DNA from: Paulownia fortunei
Taxonomy: Eukaryota; Streptophyta; Magnoliopsida; Lamiales; Paulowniaceae
NCBI GenBank assembly: GCA_019321725.1
Contig: CM033108.1
Coordinates: 21,849,472 to 21,913,471, forward strand
Reading direction: 5' to 3'
Length of the DNA stretch: 64,000 nt
In this document: positions 49,434 to 59,689 of the stretch, piece after piece
Layout: each line of letters starts with the position of its first letter
Position numbering within the stretch: position 1 is the first letter of the stretch
The notes under the pieces: model-generated
Told to the model about the DNA's origin: nothing
Database searches by the model: none
The model's input: only the letters and a program-made list of their open reading frames with translations
Made by a program: the position numbers and the translations under genes

Positions 49434-49523
49434 CAAATTACATTTGCATACGCTCACGTTAGGTCTAAATACAGAAACACTCATACAATTTGAGCCATTA
49501 CACTTGCCTCCCCTGTTGGTAAC
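49434..49523. repeat. Dispersed-repeat flank of element A
   Basis: The GGCAAATTACATTTGC...TTACACTTGCCTCCCCTG sequence resembles a common plant interspersed repeat. It ends in GTAAC (49,519-49,523), the left target duplication of element A. Its continuation appears after A's 3' LTR at 63,549 (AGTTGTTAG or GGTTGTTAG onwards). Confidence 0.5.
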
Positions 49524-49776
49524 TGTCAGAAAATGGGGTCAATTTGTCATAGGTATCTTCCATATGAGGAAAATTGATTCCCTAGTTTTCTGTTTTCTGT
49601 CCTGTTACCAAGTTTAGGAGATTTTCTTTCCTTTTTTTTTTTCGGTTGTTCCTTGATTGAGGGAGTAGATTCTGGAAAGTCGATACCTTCCCTTGTTGGT
49701 TGAAATTATACTTGTATTTATTCTATTGAATTTGATGAATAAAAGTTAAGTTCTCTTTTCCTCTCCATTTCGGATA
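49524..49776 (+). repeat. 5' LTR of element A
   Basis: 253 bp, from TGTCAG to CGGATA. It matches the 3' LTR over blocks such as TTCCTTGATTGAGGGA and ATTGAATTTGATGAATAA, with considerable divergence. A primer-binding site TGGACCAGAGCCC follows at 49,777-49,789. Confidence 0.85.
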
Positions 49777-49881
49777 TGGACCAGAGCCCTAGGTGTTTTT
49801 CAACCTCAGGAATACTTTAATTCCTTCTTCAATTTTTTTTTTTTTCATCTCTTATAATCCTATCCATTCCATCATGAAACT

Positions 49882-52298
49882 ATGTCAAGCACTGCCACTG
49901 CCACTGAAGCCACTTTCCGCAGCACTGTAGAAGCGCCGTACACCCAGAGAACTGCAACAAGTCAACACTGCGTACCGATAGAATTATCTGAAATGGTCGC
50001 AGTTAGTTCGAACTATCCTTAAGGGAAAAGCAAAACTCAGTTATCTCCTAGGCGGGGCCGAAGGAGGGGGACCAATTTATGTGACATGGGACAACAAGAC
50101 TCCATAATAATGGCATGGCTTTGGAATTTGATGGCTCCCGAAATTAGTGACACTCACATGTTCTTACCTACGGGTGAAGATAATTAGGTTCATTTCGACA
50201 AACTTACTCAAAATTTAAAGATCCAATCTAGATTTATGAGTTGAAGAGAAAACATCGACCAAGTAAGTGAGCAAGACAGCTACGGAGTATGCCGACCTTC
50301 TAAAGGGACTATGGCAGGATATGGATCATCATCAGGTTATAGAGATAAACAACAATGATGATGCAGCAACTTTGAAAGCCTTCATCAAGAAGAATCGAAT
50401 CTACGACTTACTGGTGGGTCTCAATGCTGAGCTTGATTAGGTTAGAGTCCATATTTTAGATGAAGATTTTTTACCTTCATTAAATGAAGTTGTTTCAATT
50501 ATCTTAGCCGAAGAAAGTAGACAGTGTGATGCTGGAGCTCAAACCCGTTGAAGCCTCGACAATGTTGACTAATGGAGAAAACCCTGGATCAAAAGGTGAG
50601 AACCTAAAGTGGAGAAAATGGAAAAATTGATTCCAGAAGTGGAGAAAACCGCACCTACTACAAGAAGCCGATATATACTCATGAATAGTGCTTGAGATTG
50701 GATGGTAAGCCTCTAAATAAAGGTGGAAAAAAATCCCAAGGGTAGGCACATCAGGCTACATCGCAACAAGAGGAACAAAATACTCCAGAGCTAAGGGATT
50801 ACAACAAAGAGGAAAATGGATTTCAACAAAGAGGAAATTGAGAAATCGAAGAACCTTTTGGCTACCCTTGAGAACCCGTCAGTACCTTGTGTTCACTGGC
50901 ATATTCACATAAGTTTTCAATTTTTCATTGTTTAAATGCTTCATATCATTGATTCAGAAGATGACACATGCATCTCACAATTTCAATTCATATTTCCCTT
51001 GTCCTATTAACTGAATAATCTCTATAGTAGATGGGTCACCAACACGGTAGCCGGTATAGGAAATGTTAAAATCAACCCTAACCTCATCCTTATAGATGTT
51101 CTCATGTTCCAAAACTATTCATAAATCTAGTTTCCATAACCAAACTCTCTCAGAATTTGAATTGTAAAGTAACTTTTTCCACAGTATTTCAGGACAGGAA
51201 TGATGATTAGATGTGGTAAGGAGAAGGGCGGATCATACGATCTTGAGGAACCTAAGAAGCCGAATGTCAGCAAGTGGAACCAACCTCTAACCCTCCTATC
51301 AAAGAACCAGCCAACTAAAAAAGACATGATTTGGCTTCACCACTTTAGACTCAGGCATCCTCTCTTTAGAACACTTGGAATTATGTTTCCTTCTTTGTTC
51401 AAAGGATTAGAGAACAGAATGTTAAGTTGTGATAGTTGTGAACTTGAAAATCACAAAATGTGCAGTTTTTCTCCTATTAGTAATAAAGAAGCATTCGCTT
51501 TACTTAATTCATAGTGACATTTGGGGACCATCTCTAATTTCAAATATTTAAGGGGAATGATGTGGATGATTCTACTAGGGTCACATGACTCTTCTTCATC
51601 AAATCAAAAGCCGAGGTCAGTGAGATCCTCCCAATTTTTCACTCTGGTAAAAAAATCAATTTGAGGTTAAAATTAAAAAGTAATGATTAGAAAATGCTAG
51701 GGATTATTTCAACCAAACACTATTTTCATTTTTGCAAAAAGAAGGGATTATCCATGAATCATCCAGTGTCTCCACCCCACAAAAAATAAGGTGGCACAGA
51801 TAAAAAATGGCCACTTTCTTTCCATAACACGAGCTTTGTTGTTCTAAAGATATGTTACAAGAAACTATTAGGGGGAAGCTTTTCTTACAACCACACATAT
51901 CTTAAAACATATTACAAACCTAAGTGTTAAACTCCAAGAGTCTTATGGAAGTCTTATCTTAGTTTACCCAAACCTTAGTACAACAAATCATCTTGGTTGT
52001 AGAGAATTTGGGTTGAATCTCACTCGCTCATATTCAAAACAAAGGAAAGTTGGATCCAAGAGCTCTTGAACCATTTTTGTAGGGTACTCCTCAACTCAAA
52101 AAGGCTACAATTGTTATCATCCTCCTACCTAAAAAATTCTTATTTCTGCACATGTCACCTTTGTCGAAACAGAACATATTCCACTCAACTTTATCTTCAA
52201 TGGAGACAATTGAGGAAGATATGGATTTTTTCCTTCTTTATCTCCCATAATCGACTCTCTTTCATCTTCTCCTATTACCACTGAATTAGAACCTGAGC
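49882..52298 (+). pseudogene. Element A: gag to integrase (first piece)
   Basis: Gag starts with MSSTATATEATFRS at 49,882. MAWLWNLMAPEISDTHMFL and related gag residues follow. A CCHC knuckle near 50,650-50,710 is disabled (YYKKP replaces the first cysteines). The gag-pre-integrase segment is at 51,333-51,510 (LHHFRLRHPLFRTLGIMFPSLF, CDSCELENHK). Integrase residues NARDYFNQT, KEGIIHESSSVSTPQ and LDPRALEPF lie at 51,690-52,080. Many stops and frame shifts. It is interrupted at 52,299 by element C. Confidence 0.85.
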
Positions 52299-52573
52299 TG
52301 TAGAAAATCTAGGATTTTGTCAGCTATTTTAATTCTGATTTTTTATTTTTTATTTAGTTTTATTATTCTCAATAAGAAGAGATAAGATCTTTATCTCCAG
52401 TAGAGTAAGAGTAGGGTTGTTTATGATTTGCTATTATCCAAAATATTAGGTAGGGAATATTTAAGCTTATTTGATCCAGGTTAAGGGTTGAGTCCAGGAT
52501 TAGGTAGCTATAAATCAGAGTTGTAATCCTAGTGTTTAATTGAATGAAGTTTGAATTTCTCTGATTTTCTGCA
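52299..52573 (+). repeat. 5' LTR of element C
   Basis: 275 bp, TGTAGAAAATC to GATTTTCTGCA. The partner at 54,134-54,410 shares long identical blocks such as GAGATAAGATCTTTATCTCC and GAGTCCAGGATTAGGTAGCT. The primer site lies at 52,574-52,587. Confidence 0.9.
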
Positions 52574-52619
52574 TGGTATCAAGAGCCTAACAAAATCCAT
52601 CAGTACTTCATAATCGACC

Positions 52620-54120
52620 ATGGTTAAGACCGATATGGTTAAGACAACTATGACTAGGGAAAGAACTTCCAGTTCATCGGAAGTAATCTCTACTCCACAT
52701 TCGGCGAGTTGTAACAACACCGGATCAAACGATGGCTCTATTCTTCATATCACAGTCCACAAGCTGAATGGTCGGAACTATCTTCAATGGGCTCAATCCG
52801 TCATGATGTATGTAAGTGGTCGTGGAAAGGATGATTACCGCATTGGACTGAAAATGGAGCAGGAGAAGGATGACGCTGGGTATAGAACCTGGAAATCAGA
52901 AAATAACATGGTCATGTCTTGGTTTACTCTCAATTGCAGTAAATCATGGTTGGCCTCCCCATCAGATGGATGTGAAGAACGTTTTTTTAAATGGTGATCT
53001 CAATGAGGAAGTGTATATAGATATTCCTCCAGGGTTCGAAAATTCCAACAACAGTAACAAAGTGTGCAAACTTAGAAGATCTTTGTATGGGCTAAAGCAG
53101 TCTCCCAGGGCGTGGTTTGAAAGATTCTCAATAGTTGTGAAGGACATTGGGTATACACAAGGACAAACATATCATACCATGTTCTTCAAACATTCTTCAG
53201 AAGGTAAAATAATGGTACTTACTATATATGTTGATGATATTGTGATTACAAGAGTTAACAACTCTGAAATCACAAAGTTAAAAGCCACTTTAGCTCAAAA
53301 GTTTGAATTAAAAGACTTGGGAGCTCTTACGTACTTCTTGGGAATGGAGGTTGCTTGAAACCGAAATGAAATATCAGTGTCACAACGCAAGTATGTGTTA
53401 GACTTGTTAAAGGAGACTGAAATCCTTGGTTGCAAACCAATAGAGACAATAATGGAACAAAATTTGAAGCTTGGAGATACTAAAGATACTAGGGGTCAAT
53501 ACCAAAGATTAGTTGGGAAATTAATCTATTTATCACACACACGGCCAGAGATTGCATCCTTGTTACTGCAATTAGTCAATTTATGCATGCCCCTATAGAG
53601 GAACACTTGGAGGCAGTTTATCGAATTCTTCGATACTTGAAAATGACTCCTGGAAAGGGACTGTATTTTGGAAAAGGAGGAAACAGAGGAATTGATATAT
53701 ACTGTGATGCTGATTGGGCTGGTTTGGTGACTGACAGAAGATCGACGCCAGGTTAAAGACAGCAAGTAGTAGCACGAAGCAGTGCCAAGGTTGAATGTAG
53801 AGCCATTGCTCTTAGAGTGTGTGAAGGAATGTGGCTTAAATGAGTTCTTGATGAGTTAAAAATATTATACAATAGTCCTATGAAAATGTACTGTGACAAT
53901 CGCATGCTAACAACATTGCTCATAATCCAATCCATCATGATAGGACAAAGCACGTAGAAATTGACAGCCACTTCATCCAATAGAAGATTGAGTCAAAGAT
54001 TATTTCCATGCAGTACATGCCAACAAGGACTAAGACAGCAGATATCCTCACCAAATCCTTGCCAAGATTGGTATTGACTCCTTTGTTAGCAAACTGGGAA
54101 TGATAGGTATCAATTCCTTA
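52620..54120 (+). pseudogene. Element C: gag-RT-RNase H fusion remnant
   Basis: Gag starts MVKTDMVKTTMTRERTSS at 52,620 and shows LNGRNYLQWAQSVMMYV. Near 52,920 it passes, with a frame shift, into RT sequence (SIAVNHGWPPHQMDVKNVFLNGDLNEEVY, LRRSLYGLKQSPRAW). The RT catalytic YVDD is at 53,227-53,238. ELKDLGALTYFLGMEVA follows, then RNase H in broken frames (QRLVGKLIYLSHTRPEIA, DADWAG) and the end HTKTADILTKSLPRL-like residues near 54,030. A stop at 53,356 and later frame shifts disable it. The single 52,870-53,358 frame is the longest intact RT piece in the window. Confidence 0.88.
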
Positions 54121-54133
54121 ATTTGAGGAAGAG

Positions 54134-54410
54134 TGCAGAAAATCTATGATTTTGTTAGCTATTTTCGTTCTGTATTTTTATTTTTTAATTAGTTTTATTA
54201 TTCTCAATAAGAGGAGATAAGATCTTTATCTCCAGTAGAGTAAGAGTAAGGTTGTTGATGATTTATTGTTATCTAAATATTAGGTAGGGAAGATTTGATC
54301 TTATCTGATCCAGGTTCAGGTTTGAGTCCAGGATTAGGTAGCTAAAAATCAGAGTTGTAATCCCAGTGTTTAATTAAATGAAGTTCGAATCATTTCTCTG
54401 ATTTTCTGCA
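54134..54410 (+). repeat. 3' LTR of element C
   Basis: 277 bp, TGCAGAAAATC to GATTTTCTGCA. It follows the polypurine tract GAGGAAGAG. Confidence 0.9.
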
Positions 54411-55674
54411 CTACTATCAAGTCTTTTCCATCAGCAAAAACATCCTAACCTGAACATGCTGCTGACTCTTTTCCATCGAGTCTTATCCACACCAGACACC
54501 GTCTCCCACAATTTGAAAAACAAAAATATGGAGATAATGGGACTTCTACACAAACGGTTCTCTCAAGTGTACTCAAGAAGAAAAGATCGAGTTCCAAAAC
54601 CGAGGCAAGTTAAGGCATCAAACCCCAATGCTGGAAATAAGATAACAACTCCTAACCCTTCTATTTCTCCCACTGATTCTTCACCCAATACCGATTTACC
54701 CATTGCACTTGGAAAGGGAACAACATAATGCACCAAACACCCACCATATCCTATATTCTATTTGTGTCTCTCCAAAAATGTTCCCCAAATCACAAAACCT
54801 ACCTCACAAACCTTAACACTGTGCTTATCCCTATAAAACTATGTGAGGCTTTAACATGTGAAAATTGGAAAATGTTAAGAATGTGGAAATGCTAGCCTCG
54901 GAGGAAAACACACATGGGAGATAGTGGACTTGCCAAAAGGAAAAGGACTAATAGAATGCAAATGGGTATTTACCATGGAAAAGACTAGTAGAATGCAAAT
55001 GGGTATTTACCGTAAAGAACAAAGTTGAAGGCTTGCTAGGAAGGTATAAAGCAAGCTTGGTAGGCAAGGATATACACAGACATATGGAATAGATTACCAA
55101 AAGACATTTGCGCTCATTGCAAATATGAACACAATAAAAATGTCTACTATCACTTGCAATCAATTACAATTGGCCTTTACAACAATTTGATGTTAAAAAA
55201 GCCTTCCTGCACGGTGACTTAGCAGAGGAGATATATATGGAAGTTCCACCTGGTTATGACAAGAATATGGTATTCTAATTGATGAAGGCGTTGTATTGCT
55301 TAAAACAGTCACCTAAAGCTAAGATTGGTTAGGAAGGTTCACAAGAACAATGGTAGGCATGGAATACAAACAAAGTTAAGGGGATCATACCTGTTCATCA
55401 AAAATTCTAGCTCAAATGGATTTTACCGCACTCATTCTGTACATTGATGATATTACAATGACAAGAAATAATTAAGTGGAGAGACAAAGACTAGGGTAGC
55501 ATCTAGTAATGGAGAGTGAGATAAAAAAACTAAGAAACTTTTGAAATACTTCTTAGGAATTGAAGTAGCATGGCTAAAGAAAGAAATTTTCATGTCACAA
55601 CAGAAGTACATAACTGACATTTTAAAAGATGCAAACAAGTTGGCATGTGAACCGTCTAGCACATCAATGGATCC
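54411..55674 (+). pseudogene. Element A: integrase tail and reverse transcriptase (second piece)
   Basis: After element C the host resumes with a Pro/Ser-rich linker (54,580-54,720, SNPNAGNKITTPNPSISPTDSSP). RT follows at about 54,920 (WEIVDLPKGKGLIECKWVFTMEK), then YTQTYGIDYQKTFALIANM, YIDDITMTRNN at 55,441-55,473, and QKYITDI in shifted frame near 55,600. A 37-bp direct duplication at about 54,941-55,014 adds a frame-shifting copy of the CKWVFT region. The piece ends with ACEPSSTSMDP at the GATCC site where element B is inserted. Confidence 0.85.
54941..55014 (+). repeat. 37-bp tandem duplication in element A's RT
   Basis: Two adjacent copies share AGAATGCAAATGGGTATTTA with a period of 37 bases. 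As 37 is not a multiple of three, the duplication shifts the reading frame. Confidence 0.85.
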
Positions 55675-55941
55675 TGTTGAAGATTTGAATGCTAGGATTA
55701 ATTATAGGATCTGATTTAATTGATCATAGGACATGATTTTTACAGATTTTATGGGACTGTTACAATTCCATAATAGAATAAGGTCAGCACTGATTTTTGC
55801 TTTATTTGTAATTGATTTTGTAATTGTAGGCATGAGTCAAACCTTTCTAGAATAGTTTAGCTTCTTGGAATAGATTGATCAAACCTGTTTGTATACTCCT
55901 TTGATTGATATATAATTTGAATAGAAAACTTTTTTTCTATA
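55675..55941 (+). repeat. 5' LTR of element B
   Basis: 267 bp, from TGTTGAAGATTTG to TTTCTATA. The primer-binding site TGCTACCAGAGCC (55,942-55,954) is a one-base change from TGGTACCAGAGCC. Confidence 0.92.
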
Positions 55942-56021
55942 TGCTACCAGAGCCAAGTTAGGGTTTTCTTTGCTTCCAACTTGCTCCACTATTCCATCAT
56001 TCTGCATTTTTTGTTTTTCAC

Positions 56022-57120
56022 CATGTTTGAAATCTCTGAAAATATCTCAAAAGAACTTGTTGTCATGAACTCAGAGAATCAAGTGAGTCAAACCATTGGA
56101 GAACTCCAAAATGTGCAGGCTTCATATTGGTTGAATGGAATAAATTACCTAAAGTGGTCATAGATTATGAAGACTTTATCGAAAGGAAAAGGAAAAATCA
56201 ACCACTTGATAGGTGTCTCTCTAAGTCCCGAGGATCCAAATTTCACACTTTGGGAAGAAAAAGACTCCATGATCATGTCATGGCTTTGGAACTCGATGAT
56301 GCCGGAAGTGTGTGGGCCTTATATATTTCTGACAACAGCTAAAGAAATCTGGGAGGCTGTGAGACAAACTTATTTAAAGATTAAAGATGCTGCCCTCATC
56401 TACAAAATCAAGACAAAACTCTCAACTTATTTGTCATTGAATATTACAACATAATGAAAGGTTTTTGGTTGAAGTTGGATTACTATCAAGATTTCAAGAT
56501 GAAATGTAGTGAGGATGTTGAAACACTCAAACAATGTGTGGAAAGAGAGGATTTTTTAGTTTCTTGCAGGCCTCAATGTAGAATTTGATCAAGTTTGGGT
56601 GCGAATCCTTGGAAAGGAGGTCTTGTCATCCCTTAATGAAGCCTTCTCCCTAATTAGGGCTGAAGAAGGAAGAACAGTTATATTAGAAATGCCAAACTCA
56701 GAAGGTTCAGCCATGGTGACCACACAAGGGAAAATCCAAGGTGAAGGTCTAGTTGCTGTTAAATCTGCTAAGAATTATGGACAAAAAAACTCTCACAAAG
56801 ATAGCCTATGGTGTACCTATTGCAAAAAGAAGGGGCATACCAAAGAATGCTGTTGGAAACTTCATGGAAAACATCAAGGCATGGGCCGTGGTGGAGAAAC
56901 CAGTTTAAAGGACAGGCACATCATATCAACAATGAAGTGTCAACCTATGAAGATAGTCACACCGAGGAAGGAGGACTTAACCAAGAGGAGATTGAGAGGG
57001 TAAGAAATTTTCTTAACTCACTTGAGAAGCTTTTTGGATCATGCTCTCTAGCTCAAAATGGTAAGGTTTTGCTCACTTGTGAAAATTTTTCCCGGATTTT
57101 CATCTCTCAGCCAAATTTTG
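56022..57120 (+). pseudogene. Element B: gag
   Basis: Gag begins MFEISENISKELVV at 56,022 with QASYWLNGINYLKWS followed by a stop. It continues in the next frames with TLWEEKDSMIMSWLWNSMMPEV and TTAKEIWEAVRQTYLKIKDA. After a break, GLNVEFDQV (about 56,576) leads into a 134-codon open frame with EVLSSLNEAFSLIRAEE and the zinc knuckle CTYCKKKGHTKECC (56,812-56,853). The linker toward protease (FLNSLEKLFGSCSLAQNGK) is cut by element D at 57,120. A few stops make it inactive, yet it is better preserved than A. Confidence 0.88.
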
Positions 57121-59681
57121 TGTTGGGGGCCAGATTGTTTGTGAGATAATAGTCTCACTTCCAAAATGTATCTCATTTATCTCATCCCACTTTTTCCCTT
57201 ACTTACACAAAATGTATCTAGTTTTGAAAACACATCCCAAAAAGAAGTCTTTTTTCTTCCAAATGTATAATAATTGTGAAATTGAAGATGGGACAGAGTA
57301 GTATTGCAGATGGGACAGGACAGGACAGGACATAAAGTACACTCTTGTGTAAGAACACCCCTCCCCTCCCCCTCAAACAGTCCCCATTATCCAACTTTCT
57401 ACATTCTATCTTCTCCTCACTATGAGCAAAAGAAAAGGGCCGATCCCGGGTATTGCTCTAGCTTTGACTCTATTTCAGCCACTCCCCCGCCACAGGAAAG
57501 AACAAAGGTACATTTTAAGATCCATTATGCATATTTTTCCTAAATTTGGCCTATTAGGATTTGCTGTAATTTTGTTTTTAAGTGTTAGATATTGTTTGAT
57601 TGTTATATGGGGTTCTTGTTTGTAAGGTCTGAATGTGGTTGTGGGGTAGCAGCAAAGGCCCTAGTTTCCCATCAGTGAAGTAGAAACTTGTTTACCTAAA
57701 ATTTTTAATCGACATTGGTTTCATAGTTATGCTTCTTTAATTATTTGTTAGTTAAATTTTGTTATTAATTGAATTATTTACTTACTTATTTATCTAATAA
57801 TTGATTAAAATATTATTTATATATCTGTTTCGTTATACAATTATTAGTTAATCAGTAACTATTGTATAAATAAATGAATATATATACTTTTATATTTGAT
57901 TAGTTATATGAATGTAGGTTAACTAATTATATGTAAATATATGTATAAAATATATATATATATATATATACTTTAATATATATACTAGTACAATTCAGGG
58001 CTTCAACAAATTTCTTTTACGACAAAATAAATGAATATATATATGTATGTACTGTGATATAAATATATATATATATATATTATATTTATGTACTGTAATA
58101 AATGAATATATACATATATATATATATCGACTGTAATATATATACACTAGTAGGCTTCAACAAATTTCTTTAACAAAAAAAATGAGTGTATAAATGTATG
58201 TATGTACAGTAATATATATGTGCATGATATATGTGGTTAAATGGTGTTTTCTTAAAACAAAATATGTTACCTTGTTTTGACTTTTATTCTTTACGTAAAT
58301 ACTCATCACTAATTCCATTACAATATCTATGTAGGAGACGTAGTGCCAACATCGTATTCGGACATTTGGCGAGCCAATATACACACAACTTGATTACATA
58401 TTTGGCTATGGTGCTACAACAGAGCTTGACATTCACAATGTACTATTTGTAATGTTACTTTAGTAATTTAAGCTTGTGTATGTATATATGTAGGGATTAA
58501 ACCTGCATAATGTAGTGGACTAATATGGTTAGGCGTAATATGGAATGGACTAATTTGCATCAAATGTTTCAAAATGGTTCGAGTTTAACATCTTGACCTC
58601 AAATTTTGATCAAATGAAAAATGGTTGAGAAAATCGTATTTGCATTGTTCAGAAAATTGCAGGCTTAATCTAAAAATGGTTTCTTTGTACATTTACATTT
58701 ATGTTTGTATGTATTTTACCTTAAGTATTATCATATTCCTATTTAAATCTACTTTAGAATGACAAATTTCAACAAAAACCAATAACAAAGATTATCTTTT
58801 AACGTTATTGTAAAAAAATGTAATTAAAATATTTCGATCACATATTTATGTACACTATGTATATATATATATATATATGAAAAAATTAATATAATGTACT
58901 GAGTTTGTATATTTAGTAAAATAATCATTTATCAATGTATGTCCAAATAATAAAAGAATTAAAATTAAGAAATGACACATAAGTGTGTATTATATATTAA
59001 AATACTATTGAAATATTATTGTATTGTTCACAATATTAATATTAATTATATTTAATGTTTATGATTTATTTTTTTTAATTGTATTGGTAATAATTTCATT
59101 AAAATATTTAAGAATGTATTTACGTATACGTACATGCAAAAAAAATTATAATGTATCCTAGTAGATATATGTGTTGTAATAATTTTTTGATTATGAATAT
59201 ATATTGGAATACAAAAAAAAAAAATATTAATTTATGGCATAATAATAGGCTTTACATTAAGAAAATGACTTTATAGTATTAATATAAATATTAATGTACA
59301 TATTCATGTATGTACATAAATATACACAACATATGAATACAAGTATAGTTGTACATGTAGTTGTATTATTTTAATACTAATTGAATACTAAAAATAAAAA
59401 AAGAAATATTTTTTTAAAGATAAAAAGTACAAAAAATTAGCAAACAAAAAAAAAAAACTCACTTCCAAACACTATTTCATAAATTTTTCCCACAAACAAT
59501 TTCAGATCCAATCACCATTTTATAAAAAAAAAAAACATCACATCGACTGTCATCATTACATTTTTATCCCGCTTCCAATCACACTCTCTAAATTTATTCT
59601 TCTTTTTCCAAAACAACTTTTTCTCATTATTCTCTCCCAAAATGAAAATGAACGAAACGAAAGGACAAACAATCACACCCT
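57121..59681. mobile_element. Element D: probable hAT-like DNA transposon in B
   Basis: A 2.56-kb segment interrupts B between gag linker and protease. Its left end reads TGTTGGGGGCCAGATTGTTTGT and its right end, reverse-complemented, TAGGGTGTGATTGTTTGTCC. The shared block is GATTGTTTGT. Flanks AAATTTTG (57,113-57,120) and AAATCTTC (59,682-59,689) could be an 8-bp target duplication with two changes, which would fit hAT. The interior has short open frames (for example MSKRKGPIPGIAL at 57,422) but no transposase domain that I recognise. From about 57,770 it becomes very AT-rich with several (TA)n runs. Confidence 0.55.
57770..59480. repeat. AT-rich interior of element D with (TA)n runs
   Basis: Runs of TATATATATATATA occur near 57,951-57,971, 58,064-58,083, 58,119-58,129 and 58,859-58,880. 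GTACTGTAATATATATA-like motifs recur with GCTTCAACAAATTTCTTT (near 58,001 and 58,150). This points to a local internal duplication of about 150 bp. Confidence 0.6.
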
Positions 59682-59689
59682 AAATCTTC

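Larger units (their letters stand above)
52299..54410 (+). mobile_element. Copia element C, 2.1-kb deletion derivative
   Basis: A compact LTR element inserted in A. The LTRs are 52,299-52,573 (275 bp) and 54,134-54,410 (277 bp), both starting TG and ending TTTTCTGCA, and very similar. A primer site TGGTATCAAGAGCC follows the first LTR, and a polypurine tract GAGGAAGAG precedes the second. Inside, gag runs directly into reverse transcriptase; protease and integrase are missing. No clean 5-bp target duplication is seen (TGAGC versus CTACT), so it may have decayed or recombined. Confidence 0.88.

Noticed and set aside
50504..50749. Minus-strand ORF in element A
   Set aside because: It is antisense to the gag remnant and has no recognisable product.
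57304..57625. Overlapping ORFs in element D as a transposase
   Set aside because: No transposase motif is present, and the frames are short and mutually exclusive.
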